Origin: Patescibacteria group bacterium | GTDB taxonomy: Bacteria > Patescibacteriota > Minisyncoccia > Phycocordibacterales > XYD1-FULL-46-19 | Reading direction: 5' to 3' | Assembly (NCBI GenBank): GCA_030916795.1 | Contig: JAUPVZ010000019.1 | Coordinates: 1-23,004, forward strand | Length of the DNA stretch: 23,004 nucleotides | Shown: positions 14,883-22,384 of the stretch, piece by piece | Layout: each line of letters opens with the position of its first letter | Numbering within the stretch: position 1 is the stretch's first letter | Notes under the pieces: model-generated | Databases searched by the model: none | Seen by the model: the letters and a program-made list of their open reading frames with translations, nothing else | What the model was told of the DNA's origin: nothing | Program-made: the position numbers and the translations under genes

Positions 14883-17318
14883 ATGCCTATCGCCAAAATC
14901 CAACTGGATCGGGAGACCGATGTCGCTCCGCGGCCCTTTATTATCTCGGCCAATATCGCGGCCCTTATCACCCTGTTTGTGGGGATACTGGCTTTACCTA
15001 TGGTTTCTTTGTCTCAATTTGGCATCGGTCCCGATGTGGCTAAGAAATTCTTCCTCCTAGGAGTGCTGGTGGTGGCGATTGCGTTGTGGATTGTGGGACG
15101 TCTGCAAGACGGCGAGATAAAACTTCCTTGGTCTCTCCCTATTGCTATGTTGCCCCTGGTTCCGCTTGGTTTTATTATCGCTTCGATTTTCTCTTCGGGT
15201 GTTAGATATTCATTACTGGGCTCACTGTATCAGTCTGGCACCGCTTTGTCGATTTTGGCGCTGGCGACCCTGACTTTGTTAATTGCGATATTTTTTGATA
15301 GCCGGAAACATCTGTTTAATCTTTATCTAGGAATTTCTTTTGTAGCTTTAGTGGTAGGTGTTTATTATTTGCTTTTTATACCTGTTGGCGCTTTTGTTTG
15401 GTCTGGCATCTTTAACTTTTTGCCTCAGGTGTTGGTGGGCAAGTGGTACGAGACAGCGGTCTTTTTTGGCTTTTCGGCCTTGGTATCACTGTTTATGCTA
15501 GAGCTGTCGGCCTTGGGTAATAGTCTATTGTTAAAACGCTTAATCATGGCCTCGTTTGTAGTCTCGCTGTTGATGTTGATGTTGACCAACTTTACTTTGG
15601 TTTGGATTATTACCGGGGTGGTTTCTTTGTCGGTTTTTGTTTATGCCTTGGCCGTCGGTTCCAACCAGGGAAAAGACCAACGGGGTTTCCTGGACGGGCA
15701 CCAAGTATTCCGCCCTTCCTTTTTCTTTCTCCTAGTAGCTCTTTTGTTTATTATCTTGGGTCGGGCAGGGGGGCCATTGAATGATGGTCTAAATGCGGTT
15801 TATGCCAAAGCCAATATTACTTTTGTGGAAGTGCGCCCGGGGTGGGTGAGCAGCTACGAGGTAGCTAAGGAAGTTTTGAAAAAAGACCCACTGACCGGAA
15901 TTGGACCAAACAATTTTTCTAGCGCTTGGTCTATGTATCGACCAAAGATTGTTAATGAGTTGCAGTTTTGGAATGTAAATTTCTCTGAGGCAGTAGGGTC
16001 ACTACCGACATTTGTTGTTACGACTGGGCTGGTAGGGACCTTGGCCATTCTGGCTCTGTTTTTTGCCTTGGTCTATGTAGCGATTACCTCTTTCCGGCGC
16101 TTGTCGGCCGAACCAATGACCCAATTTTTGGCAGTGTTGTCTATGGTGGGGATGTTTTATTTCTGGCTGACCTGTATTTTGTATACGCCAGATACTCTCG
16201 GCTTGCCGATGCTGTTTATTATGACGGGTGTTTTTCTGGCCACACTAACGACCGCTAAAGTTTTACCAACCAAGACAATTACGATAAATTCTAATTCAAA
16301 AACACACTTTATTTCTTTGTTGGTCTTAGTGTTACTGCTTATTGTTACTATTGCTCTGGGCTATCTACTATTACAGAGATTTTGGTCAGTAATTAGATAT
16401 CAACAAGCGGTGCAGGCAATGTCTGTGGGCAATCTTGAAAGGGCCGATACGCTGTCGACCAAAGCCATAAAGCTAAATACCAAAGATCCGGCCTATTTTC
16501 GGCTTTATTCTCGGATAAAAATTGAAGAGCTTAACAAACTGGTAGCCAGCGAAGAAGGGCGCACCGCCTCAGCCCAGCCGATTATTAAAAATTTGTTTGA
16601 CGCCTCTATCGTTTCGGCCACCGAGGCTATTAAACTCGCACCTAGTGATTATGCCAACACTATGGCGCTAGGAAATGTTTATGAATATTTGGCAGGACTG
16701 GGTATAAAGGGGGCCTATGAGCAAGCCAAGATAAATTATGAAAACGCCATAAAACAAAATCCTAATAATCCAGAAATCTTTTTGAGTCTAGCTCGTCTTG
16801 AAATTACCCAAAATCGTTTTAGTGTAGCGCGAGATTATTTAGAAAAGGCCCTGAAGATAAAAACAAATTATAGCTCCTCTATTTTGCTGTTGTCCCAGTT
16901 GGACGTCGAAGATGTGGGTACTAGTGCAGCGATCAGACGGCTGGAGGAAGCGACCGCCGTGGTGCCTGGGGATACAAGTATCTTGTTCCAGCTTGGCTTT
17001 CTGCGCTATCGAACAGGGGATTATGCTGGGGCGGTAGAAGCGATGCAGTCAGTAATCAGATTTAGCCCAAATGGCCTAAATGCCAATGCCTCTTATTTCT
17101 TAGGGCTTGCCTATGACGGCTTAGGACAGACCGCCAAAGCCATTGAACAGTTTAGCTTGATTGCCAGATACAACCCCGACAATACCGAAGTAAAAACTAT
17201 TATTACAAATCTAAAGTCTGGGCGAGCTGCCCTAGCGGGTCTAGGTGGTGAACCAGTAAAAGCCGAGCCAACTGAAGAGGAAACAGAAGCTGACCAAACT
17301 GCAGAAAAAACTAAGTAA
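14883..17318 (+). CDS. Multi-pass membrane protein with O-antigen ligase/polymerase-like core and C-terminal TPR repeats
   Basis: The 811-aa product has about 10-12 hydrophobic segments between residues 20 and 500, with a large external loop containing DPLTGIGPNNFSSAW (about 335-350). This resembles the G-x-G-x-x-x-F loop motif of Wzy/WaaL O-antigen ligases. After the last membrane segment (about 477-497) come about six tetratricopeptide-like repeats (510-785), for example ANTMALGNVYEYLAGLG, PEIFLSLARLEITQNRFSVA and ASYFLGLAYDGLGQTAKAIE. An acidic tail follows. Such proteins attach or polymerise surface glycans using lipid-linked donors. The gene precedes murJ by 15 nt, fitting an envelope operon. 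Substrate is unknown, and a non-enzymatic membrane scaffold is possible. Confidence 0.78.
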   Translation: MPIAKIQLDRETDVAPRPFIISANIAALITLFVGILALPMVSLSQFGIGPDVAKKFFLLGVLVVAIALWIVGRLQDGEIKLPWSLPIAMLPLVPLGFIIASIFSSGVRYSLLGSLYQSGTALSILALATLTLLIAIFFDSRKHLFNLYLGISFVALVVGVYYLLFIPVGAFVWSGIFNFLPQVLVGKWYETAVFFGFSALVSLFMLELSALGNSLLLKRLIMASFVVSLLMLMLTNFTLVWIITGVVSLSVFVYALAVGSNQGKDQRGFLDGHQVFRPSFFFLLVALLFIILGRAGGPLNDGLNAVYAKANITFVEVRPGWVSSYEVAKEVLKKDPLTGIGPNNFSSAWSMYRPKIVNELQFWNVNFSEAVGSLPTFVVTTGLVGTLAILALFFALVYVAITSFRRLSAEPMTQFLAVLSMVGMFYFWLTCILYTPDTLGLPMLFIMTGVFLATLTTAKVLPTKTITINSNSKTHFISLLVLVLLLIVTIALGYLLLQRFWSVIRYQQAVQAMSVGNLERADTLSTKAIKLNTKDPAYFRLYSRIKIEELNKLVASEEGRTASAQPIIKNLFDASIVSATEAIKLAPSDYANTMALGNVYEYLAGLGIKGAYEQAKINYENAIKQNPNNPEIFLSLARLEITQNRFSVARDYLEKALKIKTNYSSSILLLSQLDVEDVGTSAAIRRLEEATAVVPGDTSILFQLGFLRYRTGDYAGAVEAMQSVIRFSPNGLNANASYFLGLAYDGLGQTAKAIEQFSLIARYNPDNTEVKTIITNLKSGRAALAGLGGEPVKAEPTEEETEADQTAEKTK

Positions 17319-17333
17319 ATAATCTAAAATAAC

Positions 17334-19010
17334 GTGGTGGCACGTTTACTCTCTCTACTCTATAAAGAATGGAATGGCTTACATCAGGCGGCATTTTTGT
17401 TGGCGATATCTTCTCTGTCGGCCCAATTGCTGGCCCTTCTGCGTGATAGATTGTTGGCGTCAACCTTTGGCGCCAGCTCGCAACTTGATATTTATTATAG
17501 TGCTTTTCGTATCCCGGACTTAATATTTGTGTCGTTTGCCTCGTTTGTGTCGGTAACTGTACTTATTCCGTTTATTATTCGATCAGGCAAAGATGGAGGA
17601 GAGCAAGCGGTGGAAAGATTTATAAGTAATTTATTCACAGTCTTTTGTGGGGCAACAGTGGTGGTGGGTATTATTGCTTTTGTGTTGATGCCAAAGCTAG
17701 CCGGCCTTATCGCGCCAGGGTTTGAGCCCGAAGCACTCAGCCAACTAATTTTTCTATCCCGATTGCTTTTGTTGTCACCACTTTTGTTGGGCATTTCCAA
17801 CTTATTGGGGAGTGTGACACAAAGTTATCGTAAGTTTTTTGCTTATACGCTTAGCCCAGTTGTTTATAATGCCGGTATTATTGTTGGTATTTTGTTTTTC
17901 TTCCCGTGGCTGGGGTTGCCGGGCTTGGCTGTGGGCGTTATCCTGGGAGCTGTTTTTCATCTTTTTGTTCAAGTGCCGAGCGTGTTGCAGATTGGGATTA
18001 GACCCCGGATTGTCGGTAAAATTAATTGGCCAGAAACTTGGCAAGTAATAAAAATATCATTACCTAGGACGCTGGCTTTGTCTGGTAACCAACTAGCTAT
18101 TGCGGTGTTGGTGGCCCTGGCTTCCTTGATGGCTACTGGTTCTATTACTATTTTTAATCTAGCTTTCAACCTGCAATCAGTACCACTTATTGTGGTGGGG
18201 GTCAGCTATTCGGTGGCCGCTTTTCCTACACTAGCCGCCCTGTTTTCTAATGGGGAAAATAAAAAATTTGTAACCAAGATTGAATTAGCAATTAGACATA
18301 TTATGTTTTGGTCATTGCCGGCTATGACTTTGTTTATTGTGCTGCGGGCGCATTTGGTTCGGGTGGTTTTTGGGACTGGTAATTTTAGCTGGTCAGACAC
18401 TCGGCTCGTGGCAGCAGCTTTGGCTTTGTTTAGCATATCGGTGGCGGCCCAGGGTTTGGTCCAGTTGTTTGTGCGGGCGTATTATGCCAGCAATAATACT
18501 AAAATACCCTTGATTATTAATTTAGTTTCGTCTTTTTCTATTGTTGTTTTGGCCTTTTCCCTCACCAAATTGTTTGAACATAATATGATGTTTAGGTGGT
18601 TTATGGAGAACCTTTTGCGGGTTGAAGATTTGGAAGGGGTAGGAATTCTGATGTTGCCACTGGCTTATACTGGGGGGATTTTGATCAATGCGACTTTATA
18701 TTGGATATTTTTCCGTAAACATTTCGGGGCCTTTTCCCGAGATGTGGTAGATAGTGTTTCTCGGTCATTTGCAGGGGCGATTGTGGGTGGTTTTGTGGCC
18801 TATCATACTTTGGCCTTGTTTTTGCCTCTAGTTGATCAGACAACCTATTTAGGAATTATTTCTCAAGGCTTTTTGGCTGGTCTGGCGGGACTAGTTTTTG
18901 CGATTGGTACGCTTTGGATATTGGGTAGCGCCGAGCTAAAAGAGTTTTATTTGGCCCTGTCGGCCAAGGTTTGGCGCAACCCAGTCAGTGCTGGCTCCGA
19001 AGAACTATAG
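17334..19010 (+). CDS. murJ: Lipid II flippase MurJ (MviN family)
   Basis: MurJ moves lipid-linked peptidoglycan precursor across the cytoplasmic membrane. The 558-aa product starts with the family pattern AAFLLAISSLSAQLLALLRDRLLASTFG (residues 19-46, including the conserved ALLRDRL stretch), then DIYYSAFRIPDLIF, and has about fourteen hydrophobic segments throughout. Other typical parts are SPLLLGISNLLGSVTQSYRKFF, the VGVSYSVAAFPTLAALF region and AQGLVQLFVRAYYASNNTKIP. The start is GTG 17334 or GTG 17337; neither has an SD. It lies 15 nt after the Wzy-like gene and 39 nt before lepA. Other MATE/MOP exporters such as Wzx are the only alternative, and the MurJ motifs favour MurJ. Confidence 0.93.
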   Translation: MVARLLSLLYKEWNGLHQAAFLLAISSLSAQLLALLRDRLLASTFGASSQLDIYYSAFRIPDLIFVSFASFVSVTVLIPFIIRSGKDGGEQAVERFISNLFTVFCGATVVVGIIAFVLMPKLAGLIAPGFEPEALSQLIFLSRLLLLSPLLLGISNLLGSVTQSYRKFFAYTLSPVVYNAGIIVGILFFFPWLGLPGLAVGVILGAVFHLFVQVPSVLQIGIRPRIVGKINWPETWQVIKISLPRTLALSGNQLAIAVLVALASLMATGSITIFNLAFNLQSVPLIVVGVSYSVAAFPTLAALFSNGENKKFVTKIELAIRHIMFWSLPAMTLFIVLRAHLVRVVFGTGNFSWSDTRLVAAALALFSISVAAQGLVQLFVRAYYASNNTKIPLIINLVSSFSIVVLAFSLTKLFEHNMMFRWFMENLLRVEDLEGVGILMLPLAYTGGILINATLYWIFFRKHFGAFSRDVVDSVSRSFAGAIVGGFVAYHTLALFLPLVDQTTYLGIISQGFLAGLAGLVFAIGTLWILGSAELKEFYLALSAKVWRNPVSAGSEEL

Positions 19011-19049
19011 CTTGCTCTCGCCCAGATTTCCGCTAGTATAAGTCTACAT

Positions 19050-20852
19050 ATGAACTTAAGTCACGTTAGAAATTTTTCCATTATTGCCCATATTGACCAT
19101 GGTAAGTCCACTTTGGCGGACCGCATGTTGGAAATGACCGGAACAATCGAAAAACGAAAAATGAAAGAACAGGTCTTGGACTCGATGGAGCTGGAGCGAG
19201 AACGGGGGATTACGATCAAGATGCAACCCGTGCGGATGGAATACCAATATGGTGGTGAATCTTTTATTTTAAATCTTATTGATACCCCTGGGCATATTGA
19301 TTTTTCCTATGAGGTGTCACGAGCACTAAAGGCGGTCGAGGGGGTGTTGCTTTTAGTGGACGCGACCCAAGGGGTGCAGGCCCAAACCTTGTCGGTGCTG
19401 GATATGGCGCGAGCCGAAAATTTGGTGATAATACCGGTCATTAATAAAATCGATTTGCCTAGTGCGCGGGTCGAAGAAACTATTTTAGAAGTCGAAAAAT
19501 TGCTAAATGTCACCAGAGAAGAAATAATTTGTGTTTCTGGTAAAACGGGGGAAGGTGTGCACGGATTATTGGAAACGATTGTCCAAACAGTGCCAGCCCC
19601 AGTGGCTGAATATGGTGTGGCCGACAACCCTCGGGCTTTGGTTTTTGATTTTGAATATTCAACCCACCGGGGGGTGGTAGTGTATGTGCGAGTTTTAGAC
19701 GGCAGTATTAAAAAGGGAGATACTTTGGTGTTTGCTGGTTCGGGTGAAAAATTTGGCATCCTAGAAGCGGGTATTTTTATGCCCACCAAAATACCTGCTA
19801 AAGAGATACAGGCCGGGGAAATTGGTTATGTGGTAACTGGGATCAAGGAGGCCGGCGGGGCCAAGGTGGGTGACACGCTAGTTGCCCCTTATAACAGCTT
19901 GCCGGCTGTGCCAGGGTACCAAACGGCCCCACCAGTGGTCTGGGCTAGTGTTTATCCCGAAAGTCAGGATGACTTTACCCAATTGCGCCAATCGCTAGAA
20001 CGGCTCCGCCTAGAGGATGCATCACTATCATTTGAAGAAGAGGCGTCTGGATCTTTGGGGCGAGGGTTTCGCTGTGGTTTTTTGGGTATGCTCCATATGG
20101 AAATTATCACCGAGCGATTGAAGCGCGAGTTTGATTTGACTCTGATTATTGCGACGCCAACTATTAGCTATCAGGTAAAAGATACCAAGACTGGTCTAAT
20201 AGAAGCGATCTATTCGCCCCACCTTTTTCCGGAGGATTTAAGAAATAAAGAAACATTAGAAACATGGGTGAGAGTAAAGCTTATTTTGCCGGTAGATTAT
20301 TTGAATAGTTTGATGGCAATATTGTATGAACATGAGGCCGAGATTATTGATATGGACAATTTTGGCGACAATCGAACCAATTTGTCTTTAGATATGCCCT
20401 TGCGCGAGCTGATGCGCAACTTTTTTGATGAAGTAAAAAGTGTAACCTCTGGTTATGCTAGTTTTTCTTATACTATCGCTGGGACCAGGTTTGCCGACGT
20501 GGTGCGTATGGATGTTTTGATCAATGAAGAAGTCATGCCCGCTTTTTCACGGGTAGTGGCGCGGCGGCGGGTCCAGCTAGAGGCCGAAGAAGTGGCAGAC
20601 AAATTGAAAAAATTATTACCCCGACAACTAATTATTATCAAAATTCAAACCAAGGCCATGGGGCGTATCATTGCTTCTCGGACGATCTCGGCTTTACGCA
20701 AAGATGTGACCGACTATTTATATGGGGGTGATATTACGAGAAAGATGAAGCTTCGCGAAAAGCAGAAGAAAGGTAAAAAGAAGATGCAAAAAATAGGCAA
20801 GGTTAATATCCCGCAGGAAGTGTTTCTAAAAATGATGAAATCAACGGAATAA
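19050..20852 (+). CDS. lepA: Elongation factor 4 (LepA GTPase)
   Basis: LepA is a ribosome-associated GTPase affecting translation and ribosome assembly. The 600-aa product has the standard length and domains: the G domain with AHIDHGKS (13-20), RGIT switch I (52-55), DTPGH (78-82) and NKID (132-135); the beta-barrel domain II; EF-G-like domains III and V, including LGRGFRCGFLGMLHMEI and YESP-like IYSPHLFP; and the LepA-specific C-terminal domain with LRKDVTDYLYGGDITRKMKL and KKGKKKMQKIG. ATG 19050 is fixed by the family start NLSHVRNFSIIAHIDHG. No SD is present; a weak TATAAG ending at 19042 would give a nearly leaderless mRNA. No changes in key residues were noticed. Confidence 0.97.
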   Translation: MNLSHVRNFSIIAHIDHGKSTLADRMLEMTGTIEKRKMKEQVLDSMELERERGITIKMQPVRMEYQYGGESFILNLIDTPGHIDFSYEVSRALKAVEGVLLLVDATQGVQAQTLSVLDMARAENLVIIPVINKIDLPSARVEETILEVEKLLNVTREEIICVSGKTGEGVHGLLETIVQTVPAPVAEYGVADNPRALVFDFEYSTHRGVVVYVRVLDGSIKKGDTLVFAGSGEKFGILEAGIFMPTKIPAKEIQAGEIGYVVTGIKEAGGAKVGDTLVAPYNSLPAVPGYQTAPPVVWASVYPESQDDFTQLRQSLERLRLEDASLSFEEEASGSLGRGFRCGFLGMLHMEIITERLKREFDLTLIIATPTISYQVKDTKTGLIEAIYSPHLFPEDLRNKETLETWVRVKLILPVDYLNSLMAILYEHEAEIIDMDNFGDNRTNLSLDMPLRELMRNFFDEVKSVTSGYASFSYTIAGTRFADVVRMDVLINEEVMPAFSRVVARRRVQLEAEEVADKLKKLLPRQLIIIKIQTKAMGRIIASRTISALRKDVTDYLYGGDITRKMKLREKQKKGKKKMQKIGKVNIPQEVFLKMMKSTE

Positions 20853-20954
20853 AAAGGGTAGGGAATACAAAGCAATCATGCTGATGATGGTCAAAACACC
20901 GACAATCATCGCGATGAATTTTATGTATTTCTGTTGTTTGCGTCCGTATAACAT
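20841..20954 (-). CDS. Possible 37-aa single-span membrane protein
   Basis: A short frame runs from ATG (20954-20952) to TGA (20843-20841) on the minus strand. The product has a basic N terminus (MLYGRKQQKYIKF), a single hydrophobic helix (about 14-35, AMIVGVLTIISMIALYSLPF) and a final Arg, a coherent small inner-membrane protein with positive-inside charge. It fills the gap between lepA and the FtsB-like gene and overlaps the lepA 3' end by 12 bp. It would be the only gene in the window ending in TGA, and there is no clear promoter or SD. Composition alone could occur by chance, so the call is tentative. Confidence 0.45.
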   Translation of the reverse strand: MLYGRKQQKYIKFIAMIVGVLTIISMIALYSLPFLFR

Positions 20955-20976
20955 ATTGTAGTAGTATAGGCATATA

Positions 20977-21366
20977 ATGAGAGATTTTCAAGGGCGGCGC
21001 CGTGTGCGCAAAATGATTTATTCGAAAATTTCTATTTTAGTCTTGGTTTTTTTGGTTGTCTTTATGACTAAAGCTCTTTGGGGTGTTTATACTAAAAATC
21101 GTTTAGCGGCAACTGGGCGCGTGCAGGCCGAAGGTGAGCTTCGTGATTTGGAAAATCAAAAGGCCGAGCTTTCCGCGCGGGTGGGTTGGATGGCCAAGGC
21201 ACGAGGGCAAGAAGAGGCGATTAGGCAAAATTTCTCAGTTACTCTGCCGGGTGAAAAGATGGTCATTGTGGTGGAGGATGAACAAAAAGCAACAACTAGT
21301 AAAATTAAAAACAATGATAATTGGTGGTCTGTGGGTTGGCGAGCATTGAGCCAGATTTTTGATTAG
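20977..21366 (+). CDS. FtsB/DivIC-like septum formation initiator protein
   Basis: FtsB/DivIC proteins are bitopic division proteins that link FtsL and FtsQ in the divisome. The 129-aa product fits: a basic cytoplasmic tip (RDFQGRRRVRKMIYSK), one membrane segment (about 17-34), a coiled-coil-like stretch (about 40-75, RVQAEGELRDLENQKAELSA), then the turn and short strand LPGEKMVIVVEDE (90-102) usual after the coiled coil. A TATAAT overlaps the ATG at 20977, so a start at ATG 21013 (residue 13) cannot be ruled out. tRNA-Gly begins 4 nt after its stop and could be co-transcribed. The family is inferred from layout and motif. Confidence 0.78.
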   Translation: MRDFQGRRRVRKMIYSKISILVLVFLVVFMTKALWGVYTKNRLAATGRVQAEGELRDLENQKAELSARVGWMAKARGQEEAIRQNFSVTLPGEKMVIVVEDEQKATTSKIKNNDNWWSVGWRALSQIFD

Positions 21367-21370
21367 ATAA

Positions 21371-21444
21371 GCGGACATAGTTTAGTGGTAAAATGGTTGC
21401 TTCCCAAGCAACAGATCGGAGTTCGATTCTCCGTGTCCGCACCA
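21371..21444 (+). tRNA. tRNA-Gly (anticodon CCC), CCA encoded
   Basis: The acceptor stem is GCGGACA (21371-21377) with TGTCCGC (21434-21440) and the discriminator is A 21441. CCA is encoded at 21442-21444. Anticodon stem GTTGC/GCAAC surrounds loop TTCCCAA with anticodon CCC at 21403-21405. T stem CGGAG/CTCCG has loop TTCGATT. It reads GGG. Unlike the Ser and Arg tRNAs here it encodes CCA and has no downstream copy element; a gene starts 6 nt later. Confidence 0.96.
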
Positions 21445-21450
21445 TATTTT

Positions 21451-21747
21451 ATGGCTGAAAATTTTAAACGTCTAATCGAAGATTTTATCTGTGGCTATTG
21501 TGACAGGTCAGTAAAAGGCGATGGCTATACCAACCATTGTCCGTATTGCTTGTGGAGTAAACATGTTGATATTACCCCCGGTGACCGAGCGGCCGAGTGT
21601 GGAGGTTTAATGGAGCCAGAACAGTTAGAAAAAATTGGTGATGACTTTATTATTACTCATAAATGTGTGGATTGTGGATATATAAAACGTAATAAAACGG
21701 CTGGGGCGGATGATGTTTCCAGCTATTTGCAACGTATGTTACAATAG
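21451..21747 (+). CDS. RNHCP domain zinc-ribbon-like protein
   Basis: The 98-aa product matches the RNHCP family, small proteins with two CxxC-type pairs and unknown function. Visible features: FICGYCDRSVKG (12-23), the name-giving motif as YTNHCPYCLWSKHVDI (with Thr in place of Arg), PGDRAAECGG, and the late pair HKCVDCGYI. These cysteines probably bind two zinc ions. ATG 21451 is chosen over any earlier in-frame start because upstream codons lie inside tRNA-Gly. A nucleic-acid or ribosome-linked role is only a guess. Confidence 0.88.
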   Translation: MAENFKRLIEDFICGYCDRSVKGDGYTNHCPYCLWSKHVDITPGDRAAECGGLMEPEQLEKIGDDFIITHKCVDCGYIKRNKTAGADDVSSYLQRMLQ

Positions 21748-21775
21748 GAAAATTATAATTTAATTACTTAAAAGT

Positions 21776-22012
21776 ATGGACAAAAAAGTCGTAATTTATA
21801 GCACTCCAACCTGTCACTTTTGCCATCTGGCCAAAGATTTCTTTACCGCTAATAATGTGGCCTTTCAAGATATTGATGTGGTGGCCGATCGGGCCAAAGC
21901 TAAAGAAATGATCGATAAGAGCGGGCAGATGGGTGTGCCGGTTATATTTATCGATGACGAGATGATTATTGGTTTTGATGAAGGGCGAATTAGAGAATTG
22001 CTCGGTCTGTAG
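21776..22012 (+). CDS. Glutaredoxin-family thiol oxidoreductase
   Basis: The 78-aa product is a single thioredoxin-fold domain. It has VVIYSTPTCHFCHLAKDFF with the redox motif CHFC at 13-16, the cis-proline loop MGVPVIFID (52-60), and the GFDEGRIRELL ending typical of small NrdH/YruB-like glutaredoxins. There is no signal peptide, so it acts in the cytoplasm, in contrast to the exported DsbA/VKOR pair. Such proteins can reduce ribonucleotide reductase C-terminal cysteines; the nrdJ gene here is a plausible partner, by inference. It follows the RNHCP gene by 28 nt and is closed by a terminator. Confidence 0.92.
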   Translation: MDKKVVIYSTPTCHFCHLAKDFFTANNVAFQDIDVVADRAKAKEMIDKSGQMGVPVIFIDDEMIIGFDEGRIRELLGL

Positions 22013-22031
22013 ATAAATGTATGTATTTATG

Positions 22032-22057
22032 CAAAAATGAGCGTGAGCTCATTTTTG
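22032..22057 (+). terminator. Intrinsic terminator after glutaredoxin
   Basis: A perfect 11-bp inverted repeat (22032-22042 and 22047-22057), loop GTGA, A/T flanks and a following TTTT lie 19 nt after the stop and 4 nt before tRNA-Arg. The tRNA therefore probably needs its own promoter within this sequence or some readthrough. Confidence 0.82.
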
Positions 22058-22061
22058 TTTT

Positions 22062-22133
22062 GCCCCCGTAGTTCAATGGATAGAACAGTCCCGTCCTAAG
22101 GGATAGATGCTGGTTCGATTCCGGCCAGGGGCA
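22062..22133 (+). tRNA. tRNA-Arg (anticodon CCT)
   Basis: The acceptor strands are GCCCCCG (22062-22068) and CAGGGGC (22126-22132) with one C-A mismatch; the discriminator is A 22133. D stem is GTTC/GAAC. Anticodon stem GTCCC/GGGAT surrounds loop GTCCTAA with anticodon CCT at 22095-22097. T stem GCTGG/CCGGC has loop TTCGATT. It reads AGG. CCA is not encoded here (CAC follows), but a downstream copy of its 3' end has it. Confidence 0.93.
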
Positions 22134-22322
22134 CACGAATGTAATGAGGGGGTTCTGGGCGGAATCGAACTCGAAAGGGGTCGGGAAAACTGTAGTTTTC
22201 CCGTGGAGGAAGGCAGAGCGAAGCTCGTTGGAAAACCGTGCCCGCCCGCAACGCCTGAGCTTGCGATGGCGGACGGGGGTTTCCAAAGGGTGAGATAGCG
22301 AAGCGTCCGGCCAGGGGCACCA
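22134..22322. repeat. Structured tRNA-anchored element with duplicated tRNA-Arg 3' end
   Basis: No credible gene is present between tRNA-Arg and 22385. The last 15 nt of the tRNA region (22120-22134) recur exactly at 22306-22320, 186 bp downstream, there followed by CA to complete an encoded CCA. An inverted partial copy of the T arm (15 of 18 nt) is at about 22154-22171. A perfect 8-bp hairpin (22183-22190 with 22195-22202) and several GC-rich imperfect stems lie between. The layout matches the element after tRNA-Ser. Confidence 0.72.
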
Positions 22323-22324
22323 GA

Positions 22325-22352
22325 TTGTCTTTTTGTTAATCGGGGCTATAAT
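22325..22352 (+). promoter_or_regulatory. Predicted promoter of the terminal exported-protein gene
   Basis: TTGTCT (22325-22330), a 16-nt spacer and TATAAT (22347-22352) begin directly after the distal tRNA-Arg copy and give a leader of about 26 nt before ATG 22385. Confidence 0.55.
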
Positions 22353-22384
22353 TTGACCATTACCAAATATATTGATTTAAACCT

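Noticed and set aside
20973..20978. TATAAT at the FtsB-like start codon as a promoter
   Set aside because: It overlaps the ATG and has no -35 at a usable distance; kept only as a caution about the start.
22096..22320. Minus-strand frame ending PLAGIEPASIP, and overlapping frames over the Arg element
   Set aside because: Antisense translation of the tRNA-Arg T arm, a well-known spurious gene call.
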